A stretch of 64,000 bases of DNA from contig MPDE01000008.1 in assembly GCA_001874335.1 (NCBI GenBank), positions 62,001 through 126,000 on the forward strand, in the 5' to 3' direction. This stretch comes from Bacteroidetes bacterium MedPE-SWsnd-G2. GTDB taxonomy: Bacteria; Bacteroidota; Bacteroidia; Flavobacteriales; Flavobacteriaceae. The stretch's first letter is position 1. Each line of letters starts with the position of its first letter. The notes under the pieces were generated by a model. The model had not been told where the DNA came from. It did not search any database and worked only from the letters and a program-made list of their open reading frames with translations. Position numbers and translations under genes: made by a program. This document shows positions 9,741 through 18,766 of the stretch, one piece after another.

Positions 9741-10382
9741 ATGAATATTTCATCCAAAAACAATAGAAGACAGTTCTTAAAATCTACAATGGCATTATCT
9801 TCTGCCTTAGTTTTAACGCCAAGTTTAATGGCATTTCCTGAAACTGATTATGCTGATTCAGAAAAGTATATGTTGGGACCACAAAAGGGGTTTTCTCCCC
9901 AAGTTGGGCAGTTATTATCTACAATGACAATGATGCGCGAGTGGGTAATGGATACCGTAAAAGATTTGTCTGTAGACGAATTAGATTTTCAGATTGACGA
10001 TCAATCAAATTCGATTGGTGCGATGCTGCTGCATCTGGCAGCTACCGAACGCTACTATCAATTAAACACATTTGATAATGTAGAATGGGGGTCTTGGGAT
10101 CAATCTATTAAAGACGAATGGGATTTAGGTATGAATTTGGGAGAAAAAGGGAGAGAAGAAATTAAAGGTCATAAAGTATCCTATTATTTGAAAAAATTAA
10201 AAACTGTTCGTGCTCATACTATCGAAGAATTTGCAAAAAGGGATGATAAATGGATTCAAGAATCGGAGCCATTTTTTGAAAATAAGCCTACTAATAACTA
10301 CTGTAAATGGTTTCATGTTTGTGAACATGAATCCAATCATAGGGGTCAGATGAAATTTGTAATAAAGCGTTTGCCTAAATAG
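9741..10382 (+). CDS. Tat-exported DinB-superfamily (BstA-like) metalloprotein
   Basis: The 213-residue product opens with a twin-arginine signal (NNRRQFLK, then a hydrophobic stretch to about residue 31), so it is probably exported folded. The rest is a DinB-type four-helix bundle with the expected three metal-ligand histidines: His98 in LLHLAATE and His196/His200 in HESNH, followed by RGQ. DinB-superfamily proteins include the bacillithiol S-transferase BstA and other thiol-dependent enzymes. The adjacent convergent gene is bshA, a bacillithiol synthesis gene, although the stop codons merely abut and the two are on opposite strands. A periplasmic thiol-transferase role is an inference only. 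Confidence 0.8.
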   Translation: MNISSKNNRRQFLKSTMALSSALVLTPSLMAFPETDYADSEKYMLGPQKGFSPQVGQLLSTMTMMREWVMDTVKDLSVDELDFQIDDQSNSIGAMLLHLAATERYYQLNTFDNVEWGSWDQSIKDEWDLGMNLGEKGREEIKGHKVSYYLKKLKTVRAHTIEEFAKRDDKWIQESEPFFENKPTNNYCKWFHVCEHESNHRGQMKFVIKRLPK

Positions 10383-11519
10383 TTATAGGTTTAGGCATTT
10401 AGAGGTCGTTCGTTTATAAATGTCCTCATACACGGGTACAATTGAATGAATATCAAACTTTGAAGCTTCAAGTTTCGCACTTGCTTTAAACAGCTTTAAT
10501 CGCTCACTATTTTCTAAAATATGAATGGCATTTTTACTCATGTCTTCAATGTCATTCACATCACTAAGAAAACCAGAGACTCCATGTTTGTTGACTTCTG
10601 GTATACCTCCAGTGTTACTTGAGATAACAGGAACGCCTGAGGCCATTGCTTCTAAGGCTGCAAGACCAAAACTTTCTGTTGTAGATGGTAATAAAAACAA
10701 GTCACTAAAACATAAAATTTTGTCAATTTCATTACTGTTTCCGAAGAATACAACCTTGTCTTCGATCCCGAGAGTTGCACAAAGTTCCTCTGCGGCTTCT
10801 CTTTCAGGGCCCTCTCCTACCATCATTAATTTTGCGGGTAAAACTTTTTGAACAGTATTAAAAATGTTGATGACATCAGGTATTTGTTTAACTTCTCTAA
10901 AGTTACTAATGTGTGTAATGATTACTTCATTTTCATTTGCCATCATTGCACGCTGACAATCGGTAAAATCTTTTTTATGTTTATCCATGTCAATAAAATT
11001 GGGAACAACATCAATTTCATTGGTAATATTAAATAATCTAAGAGTGTCATCTTTTAAACTTTGAGAAACCGAAGTCACGGCATCCGATTTGTTTATACTG
11101 AAGGTTACTGCCGTTTTGTAAAACGGATGACTTCCAACTAAAGTGATATCAGTACCATGTAAGGTTGTAACAAAGGGAACATAAATACCTTCTTCTTGAA
11201 GCATTTTTTGAGCCATATAAGCGGCATAAGCATGCGGAATGGCATAATGTACATGAAGTACTTCGATATCATGTAATTTCACCATATCAACCAATTTACT
11301 GGATAGTGCTAGTTCATAGGGTTGATAATGAAATAAGGGATATTCAGGAACGTGAACCTCGTGAAAGTGAACATTTGAACTTAACAACTCTAATCTCACA
11401 GGTTGATTATAGGTGATAAAATGAATTTCATGCCCTTTTTTAGATAATTCTAAACCTAATTCGGTCGCTACGACTCCAGACCCGCCAAAAGTGGGGTAAC
11501 ACACTATTCCTATTCGCAT
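10383..11519 (-). CDS. bshA: N-acetyl-alpha-D-glucosaminyl L-malate synthase
   Basis: This 378-residue GT4-fold glycosyltransferase joins GlcNAc from UDP-GlcNAc to L-malate, the first step of bacillithiol synthesis. The N-terminus IGIVCYPTFGGSGVVATELG is the family signature, followed by LHGTDITLVGSHPFY and the nucleotide-sugar site E-S-F-G-L-A-A-L-E-A-M-A-S-G near residue 285. Length is normal. Its ATG lies 1 nt from the stop of the upstream GH3-serine hydrolase gene, so translation is probably coupled. Convergent with the DinB gene with no intergenic space. Confidence 0.95.
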   Translation of the reverse strand: MRIGIVCYPTFGGSGVVATELGLELSKKGHEIHFITYNQPVRLELLSSNVHFHEVHVPEYPLFHYQPYELALSSKLVDMVKLHDIEVLHVHYAIPHAYAAYMAQKMLQEEGIYVPFVTTLHGTDITLVGSHPFYKTAVTFSINKSDAVTSVSQSLKDDTLRLFNITNEIDVVPNFIDMDKHKKDFTDCQRAMMANENEVIITHISNFREVKQIPDVINIFNTVQKVLPAKLMMVGEGPEREAAEELCATLGIEDKVVFFGNSNEIDKILCFSDLFLLPSTTESFGLAALEAMASGVPVISSNTGGIPEVNKHGVSGFLSDVNDIEDMSKNAIHILENSERLKLFKASAKLEASKFDIHSIVPVYEDIYKRTTSKCLNL

Positions 11520-11520
11520 A

Positions 11521-14439
11521 TTATTCTAGTATTGCTTCATAAATTAATCGTTGTATTTCAGTGCGTACATTTTCTCTTAATAAGCTATTATTAGAAGCTG
11601 ATGGATATGTACGATTAGAAAGAAATATATATACTATTTCTTCCTCTGGGTCTGCCCAAGCATAAGTACCTGTAAACCCTGAGTGTCCAAAACTTGTCAT
11701 TGAAATACAGCCACAAGTTGGGCCTTTGTCTCCTAATTGAGGTTTATCAAAACCTACACCTCTCCTATTATCCTTTTCGCAATAATAACAGGTGTTAAAT
11801 TTATTTATAGTTTCTGTTTGAAAATATCGTCTTCCGCCATAAAAGCCTTTTTGAAGGTACATTTGCATAATTTTTGCCAAATCGTTAGCGTTACTAAAAA
11901 TTCCAGCATGACCACCTACTCCATTTTGCATTGCAGCACCCATATCATGAACGTAGCCCTGCACAGTAGTATCTCTATAGTAATCATCTTCTTCGGTTGG
12001 AGGAATTTGAGAATTACTAAATATAGAACTCGGATTGTAAGTTGTATAATTAGCACCTAAAGGCTTGTAAAAATGATTCTGAACTAATTGATCCAAACCC
12101 TGTTTGTAATGTTCTTCTATGTATGTTTTTAGAATATAGTAAGGCATATCGCTGTAACGATATCTCAACCTATCTAATAAGTCTGAAGACTTAATAATAT
12201 TGTACATACTATCCTTATACACCGTTTTTAAATATAGGTTTTCTGAAACTTTTATACTATAGTCGTTACTATATGCTTTTCTATACCACGTTGAATCAGT
12301 TTTTTTTGTCACCGAATCTAATGTTGCGGTATAAAAGGGAATCCAAGGTTTTAATTTGGCATAATGAGAAAGCATTTGTTTTACCGTAATATGTGCCTTA
12401 TTCGAATTACGGTAATCCGGAATTAATTCTTGTAATTTGGAATCTAACGAAACTGCTTTAGCTTCTTCAAGCTCCATTAACAAGGGTAATGTTGCTACAA
12501 TTTTTGTAATTGAAGCAATATCGTAAATGTCTGAATTTTTGGTTGTTATCTTTTTATTGAACGTGTGGTGACCAAAACTTTTATTGTAGATCACCTTGCC
12601 TTTTCGTGCTACAAGCAGCTGTAGACCAGGTGTGGTTTTTTTTTTTACTGCCCAAAGGGATAAGGAATCTAATTTTTTGAGTTTTTCAGAACTCATCCCT
12701 ACCCGCTCTGGGATGCCATAACTCAAGGTTTTTAATTCATTAAAAGTGACTCCGTCTCCGGCTTTAAAATTATGTCCAATTGAAACTGGAAGTTTGCCTT
12801 TTGCAGAAAGTGCCCCAAAAATGATTTGCGCTGCCTTTTGTTGCGCAATAGCACTATTTTGATAGCTTACCATTATTGCTTCTAAATTAGCGGTGGTGTG
12901 CATGTTTTGCAAAGCATATGGCTTTGTGAAAACATTGACTATCACTTTATGCTTTCTTGAAATTTCATGTAACCAAACTAATTCTCGTTCAGTGAAATTG
13001 TAGGATTTCCAAGGATTTGCGTTTGATCGATGTAGGCTTATTATAACAGTGTTATAATTATCTAATTTTCTTAGCATTTCATCCAATTGATTAGATTTTA
13101 CCTGGTGTACTTTTGTGTACTTTTTCAATTCATTATAAAACACCGAACCATCCGCATCACCAAACTTTACAAAGGCTACCTTTTGAGAATCTAATCGTCT
13201 TAATGGTAAAATTTGATCTGCATTCTTAACAATAGTAATGGCGTTTTCGATAAGCTCGCCATATAGTGCCTTGTCCTTAATTCGGTTTAAATCTTCAACA
13301 AGATTTTTAGTTTCTATGGGTTGATAATTGTTCAATCCCACCTTGTATTTAGACTTCAATATTTTTTTTACTGAATGCTCTAAACGGTCTTCTGTAATTT
13401 TTCCTTCATTGTAGGCTGTAATAATCTTTGAAATTCCCCTTGGTGTATCTTCAGATATAAGTAACACATCATTTCCTGCAAGAAAGGCCTCTAAGTCGGC
13501 ATCTCCCGGTTCTCCAATGTTCGCAACACCTTTCATTTCTAAAGCATCTGTAAATATTAGTCCTTTAAAGTTTAGTGAGTCTTTAAGAATATCTGAAACA
13601 ATATGATGAGAAATAGATGATGGATAGCCACTTCGTTTTTCTAAACTCGGAACGTTAAGATGTCCCACCATTACACTTGCTAATCCTTCATCAATTAGCC
13701 TTCTGTAAGGATATAATTCAATAGAGTCTATACGTTCTTTACTAAAGCTTATGGTTGGAAGTGTTTTATGCGAGTCACTATCTGTGTCACCATGGCCTGG
13801 AAAATGCTTGGCATTTGCTAAAACGCCGGCATCTTGCATGCCTTTCATAAAAGCTAAGGCTTTTTCTGTGACATTGTCTCTTTCTTCTCCAAAAGATCTG
13901 TTCCCGATTATTGGGTTTTTGGGATTGGTGTTAATATCTACAACAGGAGCGAAATTATAATGTACCCCAATACGTTTGCAGTGTTCTCCTAGTTGTCTGC
14001 CGGTTTGCTCAATGAGTTTATTATCGGTAATAGCGCCTAAGGTCATATTCCAAGGAAAACTAAATGTAGAATCTAAGCGCATGCTCAATCCCCATTCGGC
14101 ATCCATCCCTATTAGAAGTGGTGTTTTTGATAAATTTTGAAGTTTGTTATTGAGCTTTGCTTGAGCTACTGGTCCGCCTTTTGAATAAATTATGCCACCA
14201 ATATGATACGACTTTATTAAATTATAAACTTGGTTTTCATGAGCATCACCTTTGTTGGAATAGGCTCTAACCATAAATAATTGACCAACCTTTTCATTTA
14301 AGGACATTCCCCCATAAATGCTATCAACCCATTTGGTTTGTGCTACATTATCTTTTTGGTCTAATGGGAAGTTTTGAGCATAAAAAGAACTGCTAAATAA
14401 CAAGGCCACAACCGTTAATGATAACAAATTTTTGAGCAT
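11521..14439 (-). CDS. Glycoside hydrolase family 3 fused to serine beta-lactamase-like hydrolase
   Basis: This exported 972-residue fusion has a signal peptide (to about AQ22). Residues about 40-380 form a GH3 barrel of NagZ type: the KHFPGHGDT motif at 211-219 holds the catalytic-loop histidine, and the nucleophile is Asp298 in FTDALEM. A middle GH3 C-terminal-like domain runs to about 560. The last 390 residues are a serine hydrolase of the class C beta-lactamase/DD-peptidase fold with S-I-T-K at 643-646, a YSD motif near 750 and HSGFTGT at 919-925 in the KTG position. The parts suggest cleavage of beta-GlcNAc-(anhydro)MurNAc plus a peptidase or esterase step on cell-wall fragments in the periplasm (inference). 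This fusion is seen across Bacteroidota. Directly upstream of bshA. Confidence 0.9.
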   Translation of the reverse strand: MLKNLLSLTVVALLFSSSFYAQNFPLDQKDNVAQTKWVDSIYGGMSLNEKVGQLFMVRAYSNKGDAHENQVYNLIKSYHIGGIIYSKGGPVAQAKLNNKLQNLSKTPLLIGMDAEWGLSMRLDSTFSFPWNMTLGAITDNKLIEQTGRQLGEHCKRIGVHYNFAPVVDINTNPKNPIIGNRSFGEERDNVTEKALAFMKGMQDAGVLANAKHFPGHGDTDSDSHKTLPTISFSKERIDSIELYPYRRLIDEGLASVMVGHLNVPSLEKRSGYPSSISHHIVSDILKDSLNFKGLIFTDALEMKGVANIGEPGDADLEAFLAGNDVLLISEDTPRGISKIITAYNEGKITEDRLEHSVKKILKSKYKVGLNNYQPIETKNLVEDLNRIKDKALYGELIENAITIVKNADQILPLRRLDSQKVAFVKFGDADGSVFYNELKKYTKVHQVKSNQLDEMLRKLDNYNTVIISLHRSNANPWKSYNFTERELVWLHEISRKHKVIVNVFTKPYALQNMHTTANLEAIMVSYQNSAIAQQKAAQIIFGALSAKGKLPVSIGHNFKAGDGVTFNELKTLSYGIPERVGMSSEKLKKLDSLSLWAVKKKTTPGLQLLVARKGKVIYNKSFGHHTFNKKITTKNSDIYDIASITKIVATLPLLMELEEAKAVSLDSKLQELIPDYRNSNKAHITVKQMLSHYAKLKPWIPFYTATLDSVTKKTDSTWYRKAYSNDYSIKVSENLYLKTVYKDSMYNIIKSSDLLDRLRYRYSDMPYYILKTYIEEHYKQGLDQLVQNHFYKPLGANYTTYNPSSIFSNSQIPPTEEDDYYRDTTVQGYVHDMGAAMQNGVGGHAGIFSNANDLAKIMQMYLQKGFYGGRRYFQTETINKFNTCYYCEKDNRRGVGFDKPQLGDKGPTCGCISMTSFGHSGFTGTYAWADPEEEIVYIFLSNRTYPSASNNSLLRENVRTEIQRLIYEAILE

Positions 14440-14607
14440 ATATTAAGGTTTAATATTGATTGAAAAGGATAAAGCAAATTACCCAATTAAAATACAATTA
14501 TTCTAAGTTTTAAGATAGTTTTATCATCTTAAAATTATATAATTTCCTTCGCCATATTATAGCGATTATTTAGTCTAAACGCAATTAATTGTCGAATGTT
14601 ATTTGGT

Positions 14608-15090
14608 TTAAAAAAATCGGCTATGCCAACTCTCACTTGCAGGTACTTCCCAATTTTCTTTAAACTCAGCCACATTTGTAACTAAATTATTAAATACGAT
14701 GGTTTTGTCGTTAACAGATTTTTGTTTTACCATTTTTCTGAAATCCGAAAGAGGTTTATAGGCAACAAATTCACCTTGCTTGAAAGAGACATTCATTTTG
14801 TCCATTAAATCGACATTGTATTCCTTCTCTAACTGTTGAATAAATTGAACAGATGAATCTATAGAGCATCCTGTTGCTGTATTAATGCTTTGGTTTAATC
14901 CAATAACTATAAATCGCTTATATTTAATGGTGTAGCCCGCGTTCAAATCTGAGCCATGAGCCGCCCAATTAGTTAAAAAAGTCTCAACTTGATTTTCAAT
15001 TCTATCCAATTCTTCTACCGAAAACGACCTATTTGCTTGATAAATCCAAACTCGTGATTCGTCAGGTAATTCATTAAAATCTACTAACAT
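14608..15090 (-). CDS. Conserved small protein of unknown function (not an ABC ATPase)
   Basis: The 160-residue soluble product begins MLVDFNELPDESRVWIYQANRSF and ends ESWHSRFF. I recall close relatives in flavobacteria carrying the database label 'ABC transporter ATPase'. The sequence has no Walker A P-loop, no ABC signature and no Walker B, so the label is not supported. It looks like a compact alpha/beta protein with a single cysteine in a TGCSIDSS turn. The gene follows the CCG-domain Fe-S gene by 20 nt and is the last gene of the amidase-to-Fe-S run, which suggests a link with that redox unit. Function unknown. Confidence 0.8.
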   Translation of the reverse strand: MLVDFNELPDESRVWIYQANRSFSVEELDRIENQVETFLTNWAAHGSDLNAGYTIKYKRFIVIGLNQSINTATGCSIDSSVQFIQQLEKEYNVDLMDKMNVSFKQGEFVAYKPLSDFRKMVKQKSVNDKTIVFNNLVTNVAEFKENWEVPASESWHSRFF

Positions 15091-15110
15091 AAAATTGTAT
15101 TATTATAGAA

Positions 15111-15902
15111 TTATAAGTCTTGAGCGTTAGCTATTAATTCAGCAACGTCCATAACTTCTACTGCATTTTCTTTTTCTTTAGCCTTAACACCATCAGTAAT
15201 CATAGTGTTGCAAAATGGACAACCTGCAGCAATTATTTCAGGTTTTGTATCCAAAGCCTGTTCTGTACGTTCTACATTAATGTCCTTATCTCCTTGTTCA
15301 GGTTCTTTAAACATTTGCGCACCTCCAGCACCACAACACAGCCCTTTTTTGCGGCAATTTTTCATTTCTACTAATTCGGCTTCAAGCTTAGTAATTAACT
15401 CTCTTGGTGCCTCGTAAACATCATTAGCGCGACCTAAATAACAAGGGTCATGAAACGTGATGCGTTTGCCTTTAAATTTACCGCCTTCAATGGTTAACCT
15501 CCCATCGTCTAAAAGTGATTTTAAAAACTGAGTATGATGCATCACTTGGTAGGTTCCACCAAGTTCAGGGTATTCATTTTTTATTGTATTGAAACAGTGC
15601 GGACAAGCAGTTACAATTTTTTTAACTTCATAGGCATTAAGTACTTCTATGTTTGTTACGGCCTGCATCTGAAACAAAAATTCGTTACCAGAACGTTTTG
15701 CAGGATCACCAGTACAGCTTTCTTCTGTACCTAATACTGCAAATTCTACATTAGCTTTATTTAGAAGTTTTACAAATGCCTTTGTTATTTTTTTAGCTCT
15801 ATCGTCAAAACTACCTGCGCAACCAACCCAAAACAACACTTCAGGTTGTTTTCCTTGGGCCATATATTCTGCCATTGTAGGCACTTTAAGTAATTCGCTC
15901 AT
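15111..15902 (-). CDS. CCG-domain (heterodisulfide reductase-like) Fe-S protein
   Basis: The 263-residue soluble protein has two cysteine-rich CCG domains of the HdrB/GlpC/LutA type. The first contains VGCAGSFDD and ACPHCFNTIKNEYPE; the second contains HDPCYLGR, LCCGAGGAQMF and GCPFCNTM. Such domains bind 4Fe-4S clusters and handle thiol, disulfide or flavoprotein electron transfer. I chose the ATG at 15902 (MSELLKVPTMAEY) over the in-frame ATG at 15947, because the latter would overlap the upstream HAD-like gene by 26 nt and adds a lysine-rich tail unlike the family. With the membrane Fe-S protein two genes upstream it makes up all the domains of an EMO/EtfD-type reductase. Confidence 0.88.
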   Translation of the reverse strand: MSELLKVPTMAEYMAQGKQPEVLFWVGCAGSFDDRAKKITKAFVKLLNKANVEFAVLGTEESCTGDPAKRSGNEFLFQMQAVTNIEVLNAYEVKKIVTACPHCFNTIKNEYPELGGTYQVMHHTQFLKSLLDDGRLTIEGGKFKGKRITFHDPCYLGRANDVYEAPRELITKLEAELVEMKNCRKKGLCCGAGGAQMFKEPEQGDKDINVERTEQALDTKPEIIAAGCPFCNTMITDGVKAKEKENAVEVMDVAELIANAQDL

Positions 15903-15921
15903 CTTCCGTTTTTGAGTTTTA

Positions 15922-16371
15922 TTATTTTGAATTTGGACCATCATCAAACACTTGAATGGTCACTTTTTTATCAACTAAATCTGTAAATTTCCCTTTATAT
16001 CTTGTTGCTTTTACCAAGTGATTATCTATCCAATGGTAGTTTCCTCCACGAGGTTTTCCCATTAATAAACTATGATATTTAAAGCCGTGCTTAGTAAGCC
16101 AATCTTGAGTAACAGCTCTGTGGTCTTCTGTTCTAGACGTAAAGAAACAAATCATATGTCCTTCGTCAAACCATTTGTTACAAGTTGCAAGAGCGTCTAA
16201 ATATGGCTCACACGTTGCCATTCGCTCGGGTTCTTCATTAGGAACATCCTCTGTAATTGTACCATCAATGTCAATTAAATAATTTTTAATGCCATCTGGT
16301 AAAATTGGGCTTACTTTCTCACCTTGTTCTACTTTTTCATGTAATAATTTGTCTGCGTCTTCTCTTTTCAT
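15922..16371 (-). CDS. Small HAD-like phosphatase-fold protein
   Basis: The 149-residue protein has the HAD-superfamily motif I with both aspartates (LIDIDGTIT, about residues 32-40), a motif II-like block (CFFTSRTEDH) and a C-terminal acidic end (VFDDGPN) in the motif IV position. It lacks a cap domain, and the central MGKPRGGNYHWIDN block is family specific. Relatives are sometimes labelled phosphoheptose isomerase, which the motifs do not support. It sits between the two Fe-S genes (19-22 nt spacing) in an apparently single transcript. A regulatory or metabolite-repair phosphatase role is possible but unproven. Confidence 0.8.
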   Translation of the reverse strand: MKREDADKLLHEKVEQGEKVSPILPDGIKNYLIDIDGTITEDVPNEEPERMATCEPYLDALATCNKWFDEGHMICFFTSRTEDHRAVTQDWLTKHGFKYHSLLMGKPRGGNYHWIDNHLVKATRYKGKFTDLVDKKVTIQVFDDGPNSK

Positions 16372-16393
16372 AAGTGATTAAGGTAATAGGTTG

Positions 16394-17734
16394 TTATTCG
16401 TCTTTCCAGTTTAAACGATCCATTTGGTTGTACGGCCAAGGGGCTCCATTGTTTTCTATATTGGTCATCATATTATTTAGTTCCATTGGAGCTGCCGATT
16501 GTTCCATGACTAAATATCGTCTCATTTCTAATATAATAGAAAGCGGATCAATACTTACAGGACAAGCTTCGGTACATGCGTTACATGATGTACAAGCCCA
16601 AAGTTCTTCGGGAGTGATATAGTCATTCAATAATTGTTTACCATCTTCTTTAAACTCTCCGTTATTTTTATCTATGTTTTTACCAACTTCTTCAAGCCTA
16701 TCTCTGGTATCCATCATCACTTTACGAGGTGATAATTTTTTACCTGTTTGGTTTGCTGGGCATTCGCTTGTACATCTACCACACTCGGTACAGGTATAAG
16801 CGTTTAATAAACTCACCCAGCTTAAATCTTGCACATCACTTGCGCCAAATTTTTCAGGGTCCTCATCCATTTCTCCTTCTGCTGGTGCTGCAAATGGATC
16901 GGCATTTGGATCCATCATCATCATTACTTCTTTGGTTACAGCTTCAACATTATTGAATTGTCCTTTAGGTTTAACACTGCCATAAAAGGTATTAGGAAAT
17001 GCTAATAAGATGTGTAAATGCTTAGAATAATAGAGGTAATTTAAAAATATTAAAATGCCCATAATGTGTAGCCACCATGCTGTGCGCTCAACGATAACCA
17101 AGCTTCCATAAGTCATACCTTCAAATAAAGGAGATATAAATTGGCTAATTGGGTAAGAACCCGCTGCTATATAAGGATTGTTTTCAGGTGCTCCAGGCAT
17201 AGTTTGTAATTGTAGATCGGCAGCATTCATGACCAAAAACAAAGTCATTAGTACCATTTCGAAATAAAGGATAATGTTACCATCATTTTTTGGCCAATCT
17301 TTCATTTCTGGTTTCCAGAATCGTTGAATTTTAACAACATTACGTCTAAACCAAAAAATGATAACTGCTACTAATACTAAGAAAGCAAGAATTTCAAAAG
17401 ACCCGATCAACACGTTATAAAATCCGCCCATAAAGGCAAACAGTCTGTGTGTACCAAATAATCCATCAAAAACAATTTCTAAAACTTCAATGTTTATGAT
17501 AACAAAACCAATGTAAACTACAATATGTAGAAGTCCTGCTATTGGGCGCTTAACCATTTTTGATTGTCCAAGCGCGATGTTGATCATGTTTTTCCAGCGT
17601 TCAGAATTGTTATCGCTGACATCAACATCTTTTCCAAGTTTTATGTTCCGTATTAATTTTTTGACATTCTTAGCAAAATAACCAACTCCAGCTATAAGTA
17701 GGATGGCAAAAAGAATGTTTGGTAGGTAATTCAT
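16394..17734 (-). CDS. Membrane Fe-S protein with cytochrome b-like domain (EMO/EtfD N-terminal half)
   Basis: The 446-residue protein has about five transmembrane helices in its first 250 residues. Histidines lie in or next to helices at 70, 96, 223, 239 and 241 (HIVVYIGF; WWLHIMG; SKHLHIL), the pattern of a NarI-like di-heme b domain. Two 4Fe-4S sites follow: Cys315/318/321/325 (CTECGRCTSECP) and Cys381/384/387/391 (CTSCNACTEACP). In described EMO/EtfD proteins this module is fused to CCG domains and moves electrons between electron-transfer flavoprotein and quinone. Here the CCG part is a separate gene just downstream. The partner donor is not in the window. Confidence 0.88.
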   Translation of the reverse strand: MNYLPNILFAILLIAGVGYFAKNVKKLIRNIKLGKDVDVSDNNSERWKNMINIALGQSKMVKRPIAGLLHIVVYIGFVIINIEVLEIVFDGLFGTHRLFAFMGGFYNVLIGSFEILAFLVLVAVIIFWFRRNVVKIQRFWKPEMKDWPKNDGNIILYFEMVLMTLFLVMNAADLQLQTMPGAPENNPYIAAGSYPISQFISPLFEGMTYGSLVIVERTAWWLHIMGILIFLNYLYYSKHLHILLAFPNTFYGSVKPKGQFNNVEAVTKEVMMMMDPNADPFAAPAEGEMDEDPEKFGASDVQDLSWVSLLNAYTCTECGRCTSECPANQTGKKLSPRKVMMDTRDRLEEVGKNIDKNNGEFKEDGKQLLNDYITPEELWACTSCNACTEACPVSIDPLSIILEMRRYLVMEQSAAPMELNNMMTNIENNGAPWPYNQMDRLNWKDE

Positions 17735-17748
17735 GTTAGTTTAGTTTC

Positions 17749-18711
17749 CTAATTATCAATTTCAACTTCGTTTCCTTCGGCGTCTTTAATTTTTACTTTT
17801 CTTCCAAAAAGCGAAAAGTGAACATAACGTTTTGGGTTAAGCTTCATATCTTCAAAAAGTGCTTCAAGTTGTTTTGTTGCACCTTCAATATTTACATATA
17901 ACCCATCATCCTTGAGTAATTTACCCATGGTTCCCTCTCCGTTTTCTAATCCTTTTAAAATGCTATTAAAACTAGCAATAGAACCTTCAAGATTGTGTAA
18001 TGTTTCTTTTAAATTAGCTTGAGCTATAGAATCTGTGATTTGCTCCATATTAGAAGTTACACCTTCCATGTTATCTAATGAGTTGTTTAATTTTCCTTTG
18101 TTATCTGATAGCCAGTCATTAATAGCATAAGAGGTCTGTTTAAACGCGACTATGGTTTCGTTTAAATTTGCTACGCTACTTTTTAGATTAGCTTTTGTTT
18201 GATCATCAAAGGTTTCGTTTATGTTTTTTGCTAGTAATTCAACTTGGGTTAAAGTAGCTTCAATTTTAGCTTGTACCGGATTTAATTTTTGTACCAAAGC
18301 ATCAGTGATTCCCACTTTGGATTCTGAGCTTAAGTAAGCTCCGTTTTGTGCAATTGGTGCACCATCGTTTGCAGGGATAATTTCAATTCCCTTTCCTCCT
18401 ATAATACTTGTTTGAAATAATTGAACTTGACTGTTCTCAGAAAACTCTATAGGATTAGAAATTTGAATGTTTACTTCTAATTTACCAGGGTGTTTTTCAC
18501 TAAAATAGATTTTATGAACACGTCCAACATTTAGGCCAGAAATAGTGACAGGCGTAGATGGTGTAAGACCTCCAACATTGTCATACAGCGCATAAAATGT
18601 TCGTGATGATGTTAGTAAATTTTCACCTTTTAAATAATTAAATAAATAGATGAAAAGTAAAATTCCTGAAATAACAAGAATTGCGGTTTTAACTTCTCTT
18701 GTAATCTTCAA
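17749..18711 (-). CDS. MlaD-like MCE-domain lipid transport protein
   Basis: The 320-residue protein is anchored by one N-terminal helix (about residues 9-26) and has one MCE domain directly behind it (about 38-115; YALYDNVGGLTPSTPVTISG, VGRVHKIYF). A long helical, coiled-coil-prone segment follows to about residue 290. It is the substrate-binding subunit type of ABC lipid-transport systems that move phospholipids between inner and outer membrane. The partner ATPase and permease genes are not adjacent here. It lies between the amidase (55 nt upstream) and the membrane Fe-S gene (14 nt downstream). Confidence 0.9.
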   Translation of the reverse strand: MKITREVKTAILVISGILLFIYLFNYLKGENLLTSSRTFYALYDNVGGLTPSTPVTISGLNVGRVHKIYFSEKHPGKLEVNIQISNPIEFSENSQVQLFQTSIIGGKGIEIIPANDGAPIAQNGAYLSSESKVGITDALVQKLNPVQAKIEATLTQVELLAKNINETFDDQTKANLKSSVANLNETIVAFKQTSYAINDWLSDNKGKLNNSLDNMEGVTSNMEQITDSIAQANLKETLHNLEGSIASFNSILKGLENGEGTMGKLLKDDGLYVNIEGATKQLEALFEDMKLNPKRYVHFSLFGRKVKIKDAEGNEVEIDN

Positions 18712-18766
18712 TTGATTTCATATTTGGTTGCACACAAAATTAGGGATAAATATATAAAGAAAGTAA

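Noticed and set aside
15903-15947. Longer N-terminus for the CCG Fe-S protein (start at 15947)
   Set aside because: It overlaps the HAD-like gene and adds a lysine-rich tail not expected in the family; the ATG at 15902 follows that gene's stop by 19 nt.
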